Origin: Prevotella sp. | Lineage (GTDB): Bacteria; Bacteroidota; Bacteroidia; Bacteroidales; Bacteroidaceae | Direction: 5' to 3' | Assembly: GCA_021204605.1 (NCBI GenBank) | Contig: JAJPZD010000101.1 | Location: 1-18,668, forward strand | DNA: 18,668 nt | In this document: positions 6,992 to 13,874 of the stretch, one piece after another | How the letters are laid out: each line of letters opens with the position of its first letter | How positions within the stretch are numbered: the first letter of the stretch is position 1 | The notes under the pieces: model-generated | Told to the model about the DNA's origin: nothing | Databases searched by the model: none | Seen by the model: the letters and a program-made list of their open reading frames with translations, nothing else | Made by a program: the position numbers and the translations under genes

Positions 6992-9900
6992 TTAGAACGA
7001 AAGGTTTAAGCCGATAACATAGCTGCGCGACAGTGGGTATGTGCTGCTGTCGTAGCCCGGAGTACAGATAACATAGTCGTTGGCGGCCGAAGCGTCAGGG
7101 TCATAGCCGGAGTAGCCTGTTATGGTAGCGAGGTTGTTGGCTGTAAAGTAGATACGCAAGTTGGACACGTGTACTTTCTGCATCCATTTCTTCGGGAAGG
7201 TATAACCGAGAGTAACCTGTGAGATACGCAGGTAAGAGCCGTCCTCAACATAATATGAGGAAGGGTACGTGATATAGTTGATGTTCGTGGAAGCGAGACT
7301 CCATGTGCGACTGCTCTCATTAGGGTTGAGTTCAGCGAGACGCTCAAGACTTGATGCCTTCTGGCCTGTGCTTGGGTCTATGAGGCGGTAGTAGTTGTTA
7401 CCGAACTCCGCCGGCACGTTCTGGTAAGGAGCGTATGGACTCATGGAGTGCTTAGTGGCATTGTAAACATCATTGCCGATAGAGAACTTCATAAAGATGT
7501 TGAGGTCGAAACCCTTGTAGTAGAACGTGTTGCCGAAACCACCGGTGCAGTCAGGCGAGCCGTTACCAATCTTCACGAGCTTGCGTGTGAACTGCGGGTT
7601 GTCGGGGTCATCGTTGTCGGCGGCGAACTTGATGTCACCAGGCTGTGCCGTACCCTCGTAAGGCTTAACAACACCGTCTTTAAGTACATAGTTGCCGTCG
7701 GCGTCTGTATAGAAATCATCTGTGGTATAGACACCCTCGTATTTGTAACCATACATATCACCGAGAGAATGGCCAACCATAGCATAGTAGTTGACGGTAC
7801 CGGAGCGGTTGCCGCCGACGGAGAATGTCTTGTACTCTACGTCGCCCTCAAGTTTGATGACCTTAGAGCGGTTGAACGACAGGTTGAGAGAAGTTGACCA
7901 GCGGAAGTTGCGGTTCACGATATTCGTTGAGTTGAGCTGTATTTCCCAGCCCCTGTTGCGCATACTGCCCACGTTCTGGTACTGGTAGGAGTAGCCGCTT
8001 GACTTAGGAATGGAGCATTGCATCAACATATCGGAAATCTCGTTGTTGTACCAGTCAACGGTGATGTTGAGGCGGTTCTTGAAGAAGCCGAGGTCAACGC
8101 CGACGTTGGTGGCGTGCAGGGTCTCCCATTTCAGGTTGGAGTTGCCGAGCGTGGTACTCATGACGTAAGCCGCATCGTTCTCGTTGTTGTTCATAGGATA
8201 TGTGGTCTGCGAGACGGTAGTCTGGTAGAGGTTGCTGCCGATGTTGCAGTTACCGGTGATACCATAGCCGACACGCAGTTTCAGGTTACTGAACCATTTG
8301 TTAACAGAGCCATTCTGCCAGAATTTCTCTTGAGACACGCGCCATGCGGCTGAAGCTGATGGGAAAACGCCCCACTTGTTTCCTTTTGCGAACTTAGAGG
8401 AGCCGTCGGCACGTAAAGTAGCCGTGATGAGGTAACGCTCATCGTAGTTGTAGTTGGCACGTCCGAAGAAGGAGAGCATATTGCCGTGGGAGTGTCCGGA
8501 AGTCTTTGACGAAACAGTAGCGTTAGAGATGTCATCTAATCCGTGGTTAGGATAAGGGAACTGTTTCAGGTCGATGCCGTTTTTCTCACTCTCGCTGTAG
8601 GAGTATTCCTGACCGAGCATGATGTTCAGGTTGTGCACCTTCTTGAACGTCTGGTTGTAGTTGAGAGTATTGTCGATATTCCAGCTGTAACTCTCGCTGT
8701 TGGAGATAGAGCCTTCCATACCGGTGTTCGCCTGGTCGATGAGGTAAGAAGTGGAGTTCTCATCGGCGAAAGACGTACTCTTGCCCCACTTAGCCACATA
8801 GTTGCCGGCGGTGCGCCATGTGAGGTACTTGCAGATGTCGATTGTAACACCGGCATTTACCTCGAGGCGACGGTCACGGCTCTCGGAAGTGGAGGCCTCG
8901 TTCTGTACGAGTGGGTTAGGGGTATCGAAAGTACTGTCGAGACCACGGTAGGTGGCGTAGGTCTGCGTGTTTAAGAGTTCATCCTCTGAGAACAGCGTAC
9001 CGCCGTTGATAGGCTGGAGGAGCACGTTTTTCATACCCGAATACGAGCCGCCGCCATGCGTCTGGTTGTTATAGAAGAACATACCGAAGTCGAGCTTCAC
9101 GCCTTTCCACAGTTCAGAGTTTATTTTGGCGCGGACGGCGTTACGCGCATAGTCGTGGTTGGCGAGGAGGCCGTCCTGACCTGTGTAGTTGTATGAAATG
9201 AGCATCTGCGTCTTGTCGTTGCCGGTAGAGATGCTTACGTTGTGGTTTTGTGTCAGGGCAGAGCCACCGAAGGCCTCGTCCTGCCAGTCAATGGCGTAAG
9301 AATCTCCATATCGGCTTGCTATACGGCTGTAAACGCCAGAGTAGAAGTCAGGCTGGTCAACGCCGTATGCATCATCGTAACCGACACTCCACATTGACGT
9401 CTTGCCGTTGAGCTCAGAATACTCATATTGATAAGCCACGTAATCGGCGGCGTTTTGGAGCATTTTCAGTTTCTTGGACAGCGTGTCGAAAGAGAAATAA
9501 GCGTTATAGTCAACTTTCGTCTTTCCTTTCTGAGCCGACTTTGTGGTTATTACGATGATACCGTTGCTACCCTTGGCACCATAGATTGCCGTTGAGGAGG
9601 CATCCTTGAGCACGTCGATAGTCTCGATATCGTTGATATCAATATTTGTCAAAGCGTCTGACATCTCAAAACCGTCCACGATATAAAGCGGTTCGGTGTC
9701 CTGGGTGATAGACGTACCGCCACGCACTGTTATGTTGAGGCTTGCGCCCGGGGCGTTGTTCTGTGTAACGATGTTGACGCCGGCGGCCTTACCCTGCAAA
9801 GCGGCGGCGGCGGATGTTACTGGCACCGTGGCGAGGTCGTTACCCGTTACAGACGAGACGGCACCCGTGAGGTCTCTCTTTTTCACTGTTCCGTAACCGA

Positions 9901-10237
9901 TGGCCACCACCTCGTCGAGCATTGAAGATGACGGTTGCAGTGTTACGGAAACCGTTGAACGCCCATTCACGGAAACGTTGACAGTCTCATAACCGATGTA
10001 AGACACTACGAGTGTTGATTTAGCGGGGACGGAGATTTTGAATTCACCGTTTATGTCTGTCGTGATACCGTTGGTAGAGCCTTTCTGCAAGACGGAGGCT
10101 CCGATGAGAGGCTCACCGTCGGAGTCAACCACGACACCTTTTAGCGATACGTTCTGCGCGTAAGCAGCGAGCTGCATAACGAGTGCCAACGACAGAAGCA
10201 ATAAGAAACGTGTTTTTTGATGAAATTTCATACACAT
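6992..10237 (-). CDS. SusC/RagA-family TonB-dependent outer-membrane transporter
   Basis: The product is 1081 residues, typical for the family. The signal peptide ends near residue 28 (LAAYAQ). A carboxypeptidase-regulatory-like domain follows at about 30-103 (LKGVVVDSDGEPLIGASV, GITTDINGEFKISV, VSYIGYE). Next comes the TonB-box region LDEVVAIGYGTVKKRDLTG at about 108-124 and the plug domain at about 125-232 (VRGGTS, PLYIVDGF, IETIDVLKDASSTAIYGAKG, SNGIIVITTK). The rest is a beta-barrel ending in aromatic F (VIGLNLSF), as outer-membrane barrels do. It imports oligosaccharide using TonB energy together with the SusD lipoprotein. A second in-frame ATG at 10231 (residue 3) could equally be the start. 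It is the first gene of the operon, about 105 bases downstream of the inferred transcription start. Confidence 0.95.
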   Translation of the reverse strand: MCMKFHQKTRFLLLLSLALVMQLAAYAQNVSLKGVVVDSDGEPLIGASVLQKGSTNGITTDINGEFKISVPAKSTLVVSYIGYETVNVSVNGRSTVSVTLQPSSSMLDEVVAIGYGTVKKRDLTGAVSSVTGNDLATVPVTSAAAALQGKAAGVNIVTQNNAPGASLNITVRGGTSITQDTEPLYIVDGFEMSDALTNIDINDIETIDVLKDASSTAIYGAKGSNGIIVITTKSAQKGKTKVDYNAYFSFDTLSKKLKMLQNAADYVAYQYEYSELNGKTSMWSVGYDDAYGVDQPDFYSGVYSRIASRYGDSYAIDWQDEAFGGSALTQNHNVSISTGNDKTQMLISYNYTGQDGLLANHDYARNAVRAKINSELWKGVKLDFGMFFYNNQTHGGGSYSGMKNVLLQPINGGTLFSEDELLNTQTYATYRGLDSTFDTPNPLVQNEASTSESRDRRLEVNAGVTIDICKYLTWRTAGNYVAKWGKSTSFADENSTSYLIDQANTGMEGSISNSESYSWNIDNTLNYNQTFKKVHNLNIMLGQEYSYSESEKNGIDLKQFPYPNHGLDDISNATVSSKTSGHSHGNMLSFFGRANYNYDERYLITATLRADGSSKFAKGNKWGVFPSASAAWRVSQEKFWQNGSVNKWFSNLKLRVGYGITGNCNIGSNLYQTTVSQTTYPMNNNENDAAYVMSTTLGNSNLKWETLHATNVGVDLGFFKNRLNITVDWYNNEISDMLMQCSIPKSSGYSYQYQNVGSMRNRGWEIQLNSTNIVNRNFRWSTSLNLSFNRSKVIKLEGDVEYKTFSVGGNRSGTVNYYAMVGHSLGDMYGYKYEGVYTTDDFYTDADGNYVLKDGVVKPYEGTAQPGDIKFAADNDDPDNPQFTRKLVKIGNGSPDCTGGFGNTFYYKGFDLNIFMKFSIGNDVYNATKHSMSPYAPYQNVPAEFGNNYYRLIDPSTGQKASSLERLAELNPNESSRTWSLASTNINYITYPSSYYVEDGSYLRISQVTLGYTFPKKWMQKVHVSNLRIYFTANNLATITGYSGYDPDASAANDYVICTPGYDSSTYPLSRSYVIGLNLSF

Positions 10238-10349
10238 TTTTGATTTGGTTCAGTATATTAATTATTAAAATTAACGTATTTCATGTTGGCAGAAATGAAT
10301 GTTTCGTTATCAACATCAAATCTGCAAGTATTCCCATAGTCCTTTGGTG

Positions 10350-10357
10350 CAAAAATA
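10350..10357 (-). promoter_or_regulatory. Candidate -7 box of the susC operon promoter
   Basis: On the minus strand this reads TATTTTTG, a full match to TAnnTTTG. Transcription would begin near 10342, giving a leader of about 105 bases before susC. No good TTTG -33 box is visible upstream, which would suit a promoter that needs an activator. Confidence 0.5.
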
Positions 10358-10441
10358 TTAAAAATTAATATAACTTTACGTATTTTCTTGATTTATTTAA
10401 AGTTTTTTAATGTATGTGTATGCCTTTGTAGGGAGACAAAT

Positions 10442-10469
10442 AAAAACCCGGGCACTTCACGTGTCCGGG
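10442..10469 (-). terminator. Intrinsic terminator of hsp20
   Basis: CCCGGGCAC at 10447-10455 pairs with GTGTCCGGG at 10461-10469, with one G-U wobble and a 5-base loop. Read on the minus strand, the stem is followed directly by five T residues (10446-10442). It lies 24 bases past the hsp20 stop and separates that gene from the susC promoter. Confidence 0.85.
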
Positions 10470-10493
10470 CGACTAAAAACTACTGAAAAACAA

Positions 10494-10919
10494 TTAATCT
10501 ACTGTTATTTGGCGAACTACGTTCACTTCTTCTTTCTTCATCTTAGGGAGCACCACTGTGAGTACCCCGTCGTTTACCTTGGCGGATATATCCTCCTTTT
10601 TCACGTCATCGGGCAGTATCAGAGTCTGCTCGAACTTGCTGTAAGAGAATTCGCGGCGCAGATAGTGAGACTTCTTGTCTTCATCGTTCGTTTCTTTGCG
10701 GCTTTCCATTTTGATAGTGAGGTCGCCGTCTTTGTTGATGTGAACGTTGAAGTCGTCTTTCGTCATTCCGGGTGCAGCCACTTCAACTTCATAGTCGCTG
10801 TCACTTTCCTTAACGTTGATTGCCGGTGCTGTAGCCTTTGTTTTAGGCATGAAGTCGGTGTCAAAGAAATCATTAAACACTTCCGGTAACCATTGGTTTC
10901 TGCGATTAACTGGTAACAT
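10494..10919 (-). CDS. Small heat-shock protein, Hsp20/alpha-crystallin family
   Basis: This 141-residue protein matches the usual length. The N-terminal arm (LPEVFNDFFD) precedes an alpha-crystallin domain at about 33-125 with INVKESDSDYEVEVAAPGM, the FSYSKFEQTLILPDDV stretch, and the family signature A-x-x-x-x-G-V-L at A113-L120 (AKVNDGVL). The C-terminus carries an I-x-V motif (ITV) like the one that docks dimers into oligomers. It is an ATP-independent holdase that binds unfolding proteins in the cytoplasm. Its start is supported by a real Shine-Dalgarno sequence: GGAG at 10931-10928 lies 8 bases before the ATG, which is unusual for this phylum and suits strong translation under stress. 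It is transcribed alone, divergently from the chromate transporter genes. Confidence 0.95.
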   Translation of the reverse strand: MLPVNRRNQWLPEVFNDFFDTDFMPKTKATAPAINVKESDSDYEVEVAAPGMTKDDFNVHINKDGDLTIKMESRKETNDEDKKSHYLRREFSYSKFEQTLILPDDVKKEDISAKVNDGVLTVVLPKMKKEEVNVVRQITVD

Positions 10920-11084
10920 AATTCTATCTCCTTTTCTTTAAGTTAATTTTCTGTTTGTTGTCTCTTGCCTCCGCTATCCGCATTGGCTTTCACACAAGGT
11001 ATTGCAAGTTGTGTACCAATATTCGCTTTCTGTCAATATGTCTGCTGTATATGACAAAACGGCATATCGTATTTAGCATTACAA

Positions 11085-11099
11085 TTTCACAGTGTGAAA
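11085..11099. promoter_or_regulatory. Dyad TTTCAC-AGT-GTGAAA upstream of the chromate transporter promoter
   Basis: This is a perfect 6+3+6 inverted repeat ending five bases before the candidate -33 box of the plus-strand promoter. A second, longer pairing exists nearby: ACACAAGGT at 10992-11000 is the exact reverse complement of 11101-11109. A site placed just upstream of a promoter would suit a dimeric regulator. No regulator gene is adjacent. Confidence 0.35.
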
Positions 11100-11103
11100 A
11101 ACC

Positions 11104-11132
11104 TTGTGTTAGGAAAATTTTTTGTAAGTTTG
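11104..11132 (+). promoter_or_regulatory. Promoter of the chromate transporter pair
   Basis: The -7 box TAAGTTTG at 11125-11132 fully matches TAnnTTTG. TTG at 11104-11106 is a partial -33 box 18 bases upstream. Transcription would start near 11140, leaving a leader of about 27 bases before the ATG at 11167. Confidence 0.6.
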
Positions 11133-11166
11133 CAAGCTGTTTGGAGACAGAGATTATAAATAATGT

Positions 11167-11724
11167 ATGGATGAGGAGAGAAACAATTTCTATTTGGAGA
11201 GCTTCAAGACGTTTTTCAAGATAGGTCTGTTCACGCTTGGTGGAGGATATGCGATGATTCCCGTGATTGAGGCGGAGGTGGTTGACAAGAACAAGTGGGT
11301 GAGCAAGGAGGACTTTCTTGATATCTTGGCTGTGGCCCAGAGCTGTCCCGGCGTGTTGGCCATCAATATGAGCGTGTTCATAGGCTACCGTCTGAAAAGG
11401 CTGCGTGGTGCCCTGTGCACGTGTCTCGGCACTGCGTTGCCGTCGTTTATCATCATCCTTGCGATAGCTATGTTCTTCCATGAGTTTAAAGACAACAGGT
11501 TGGTGGCAGCCATATTCCGTGGCATTCGTCCTGCGGTGGTCGCCCTCATCGCCGTGCCGACTTTCAAACTTGGTAAGAATGCGAAGATAACTCTTACCAA
11601 CTGCTGGATACCTATTGCCTGTGCTTTGGCAATATGGATGCTTGGAGTATCGCCGATACTTATCGTGTTGTTAGCGGGTATAGGAGGCTACGTTTATGGT
11701 CAGTATATAAAACCAACAGAATAA
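11167..11724 (+). CDS. Chromate-transporter-family membrane protein, first half-size subunit
   Basis: The product is 185 residues, a single CHR domain with several hydrophobic segments. The signature at residues 14-39 has FKTFFKIGLFTLGGGYAMI and then EAEVV. The second conserved block is AQSCPGVLAINMSVFIGYRL. Full-length ChrA proteins contain two such domains in about 400 residues; short versions occur as adjacent gene pairs and are thought to act together. The family exports chromate or related anions, but many members in organisms without chromate exposure have no tested substrate. It sits 11 bases upstream of its partner and is transcribed away from hsp20. Confidence 0.88.
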   Translation: MDEERNNFYLESFKTFFKIGLFTLGGGYAMIPVIEAEVVDKNKWVSKEDFLDILAVAQSCPGVLAINMSVFIGYRLKRLRGALCTCLGTALPSFIIILAIAMFFHEFKDNRLVAAIFRGIRPAVVALIAVPTFKLGKNAKITLTNCWIPIACALAIWMLGVSPILIVLLAGIGGYVYGQYIKPTE

Positions 11725-11735
11725 AAGTCATAGCC

Positions 11736-12311
11736 ATGATATTCCTAAAGCTTTTTCTGACGTTTTTCCAAATCGGGCTGTTCGGCTTCGGTGGAGGTTA
11801 TGGTATGCTGTCGCTCATTCAAGGGGAGGTGGTGCACAATCACGGCTGGCTCACTACGGGAGAATTTACCGACATCGTGGCAATCAGTCAGATGACTCCC
11901 GGTCCGATAGGCATCAACTCGGCCACATATTGCGGCTACTCTGCCGTTCACAATGCCGGTTTCGGTTATGGTATGTCGGTTCTTGGCAGTGTCACTGCTA
12001 CTGTTGCCCTGATACTCCCATCGTTGATACTTATGATATTGATAGCGAAGATGCTGTTGAAATACATGAGTACCCCAGTCGTACAGAGTGTGTTTTCAGG
12101 TCTAAGGCCAGCCGTGGTGGGGTTGTTGGGTGCAGCCACATTGCTGTTGCTTACGCAGGATAATTTCAGCGCGCCGTCAGTAAACCTATGGCAATTCTGC
12201 ATCAGTTGTTTCTTGTTTATAGCTACTATGGTGGGAACATGGCATTTCAAGATCAACCCTATCAGGATGATATGCTATAGCGGTCTCGCCGGTTTGTTGC
12301 TGTTGTATTAA
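11736..12311 (+). CDS. Chromate-transporter-family membrane protein, second half-size subunit
   Basis: The product is 191 residues from ATG 11736, chosen because the protein then begins MIFLKLFLTFFQIGLFGFGG, in register with its partner. The in-frame upstream ATG at 11634 lies inside the previous gene and adds unrelated sequence. The two halves align over FxxFFxIGLFxxGGGYxM, the E-V-V step, the AISQMTPGPIGINSATYCGY block (partner: AVAQSCPGVLAINMSVFIGY) and F.G.RPAVV. Several hydrophobic spans follow (LILPSLILMILIAKMLL, and the C-terminus). It probably forms a heteromeric anion transporter with the preceding product, as known for paired short CHR proteins. No terminator is visible in the 154-base gap to purB. 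Confidence 0.87.
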   Translation: MIFLKLFLTFFQIGLFGFGGGYGMLSLIQGEVVHNHGWLTTGEFTDIVAISQMTPGPIGINSATYCGYSAVHNAGFGYGMSVLGSVTATVALILPSLILMILIAKMLLKYMSTPVVQSVFSGLRPAVVGLLGAATLLLLTQDNFSAPSVNLWQFCISCFLFIATMVGTWHFKINPIRMICYSGLAGLLLLY

Positions 12312-12434
12312 TTTACGTGTTTATAATGTTTTTAATGGTTATAAGGATGTCAAAGACAGGCATGATGAAATTAAAAAATCTGAAGTTGTAAACAATAATA
12401 ACACAATATTAGCGAGGAAAACGAAATTAATTAT

Positions 12435-12442
12435 TATTTTTG
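12435..12442 (+). promoter_or_regulatory. Candidate -7 box of the purB promoter
   Basis: The sequence TATTTTTG matches TAnnTTTG. It implies a transcription start near 12449 and a short leader of about 17 bases before the purB ATG at 12466. There is no room for a purine riboswitch between the box and the start, and the upstream gap shows no such structure. Confidence 0.5.
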
Positions 12443-12465
12443 CAACGGATAATGAGTATTAGTTT

Positions 12466-13812
12466 ATGGATCTTGACGTTTTGACAGCCATTTCGCCTAT
12501 TGATGGCCGTTATAGAGGTAAGGCAGAAAGACTTGCGGATTATTTTTCAGAATACGCCCTTATACGTTATCGCATACGTGTTGAGATAGAGTATTTCATC
12601 ACGCTGTGTGAGTTGCCTCTGCCGCAATTGGAAGCCTTTGACCATTCGCTGTTCCCACGGTTGCGTGACATCTACCGTGAGTTTGACAGGAAGGGTGCGG
12701 CATGCGTCAAGGAGATAGAGAACATAACCAACCACGATGTAAAGGCGGTAGAGTATTACATCAAGGAGCAGTTTGATGCAATAGGCGATTTGGAACGGTT
12801 CAAGGAGTTTATCCATTTCGGACTGACATCACAGGACATAAACAACACCTCCGTGCCACTCTCCGTGAAGGAGGCGTTGAACGAGGTGTATATCCCGCAG
12901 ATAAAGGAGATTATAGACCTGCTAACAGAATATGCAGAGGCGTGGAAAGACATACCGATGCTTGCTAAAACACATGGGCAGCCAGCCTCACCGACGCGTC
13001 TCGGCAAGGAGATAAAGGTGTTCGCATATCGTCTTGGAATACAATTAGGATCTCTTGAAAGCTGCAAATTCACTGCTAAGTTCGGTGGTGCGACGGGTAA
13101 TTTCAATGCCCACCATGTGGCATATCCGCATTACGACTGGAAAGAGATTGGTGACAGGTTTGTAAGTGAGAAATTAGGTTTACAGCGTGAGCAGTGGACC
13201 ACACAGATAAGCAACTACGACTGTTTGGGAGAGGTCTTCGATGCGGTGCGCCGGATAAATACCATATTGTTAGACCTTGACAGGGATTTCTGGATGTATA
13301 TATCCATGGAATATTTCAAGCAGAAGATAAAGGCCGGCGAGGTGGGCTCCAGTGCGATGCCACACAAGGTGAACCCGATCGACTTCGAGAACAGTGAGGG
13401 CAACCTCGGTATCGCCAACGCCATACTACAGTTTCTCGCCATGAAACTGCCTGTGAGCAGGCTGCAGCGCGACCTTACCGATTCCACCGTGTTACGCAAC
13501 ATCGGTGTGCCTCTTGGACATGGCATGATAGCGATGCAGAGCACTATGAAAGGTCTCAGAAAACTGATTCTCAACGAAGAAAAAATACATTCCGACTTGG
13601 ACAATACGTGGGCTGTGGTGGCTGAGGCCATACAGACCATATTACGCCGTGAGGCTTATCCTCATCCATACGAGGTTTTGAAGACGCTGACGCGTACAAA
13701 CAAAAGAATGACAGAAGACACAATCCATGAATTTATACAGGGATTGAATGTAAATGAAGAGGTGAAAGCCGAGCTGATGTCGATAACACCCCATAACTAT
13801 ACGGGTATGTGA
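12466..13812 (+). CDS. purB: Adenylosuccinate lyase
   Basis: The product is 448 residues, close to the 456 of the E. coli-type enzyme. It begins with the diagnostic LTAISPIDGRY. Other landmarks are TSQD at 121-124, the catalytic histidine in AKTHGQPASPTRLGKE (H170), and the fumarase/aspartase signature GSSAMPHKVNPIDFENSEGN starting at G294, whose flexible loop carries the catalytic serine (S295/S296). It cleaves SAICAR to AICAR plus fumarate and adenylosuccinate to AMP plus fumarate, so it acts twice in purine synthesis. It is a cytoplasmic homotetramer in relatives. The gene is complete, 63 bases upstream of the pseudouridine synthase gene, and not in a purine operon here. Confidence 0.96.
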   Translation: MDLDVLTAISPIDGRYRGKAERLADYFSEYALIRYRIRVEIEYFITLCELPLPQLEAFDHSLFPRLRDIYREFDRKGAACVKEIENITNHDVKAVEYYIKEQFDAIGDLERFKEFIHFGLTSQDINNTSVPLSVKEALNEVYIPQIKEIIDLLTEYAEAWKDIPMLAKTHGQPASPTRLGKEIKVFAYRLGIQLGSLESCKFTAKFGGATGNFNAHHVAYPHYDWKEIGDRFVSEKLGLQREQWTTQISNYDCLGEVFDAVRRINTILLDLDRDFWMYISMEYFKQKIKAGEVGSSAMPHKVNPIDFENSEGNLGIANAILQFLAMKLPVSRLQRDLTDSTVLRNIGVPLGHGMIAMQSTMKGLRKLILNEEKIHSDLDNTWAVVAEAIQTILRREAYPHPYEVLKTLTRTNKRMTEDTIHEFIQGLNVNEEVKAELMSITPHNYTGM

Positions 13813-13874
13813 TATAGAACTTTTTATTTAAACACCATATTATTAACCGCCGTGAGGCTTTAAATTTTAAAATT

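Noticed and set aside
11634..11735. ATG at 11634 as the start of the second chromate transporter gene
   Set aside because: It lies within the first gene, and the added residues have no counterpart in the paired subunit; ATG 11736 aligns the two proteins.
12326..12391. A 21-codon plus-strand frame between the transporter pair and purB
   Set aside because: It has no ribosome binding site, no conserved feature and sits upstream of the likely purB promoter, so it is not supported as a gene.
12312..12465. Search for a purine riboswitch ahead of purB
   Set aside because: I found no conserved aptamer-like three-way junction, and the inferred leader is only about 17 bases.
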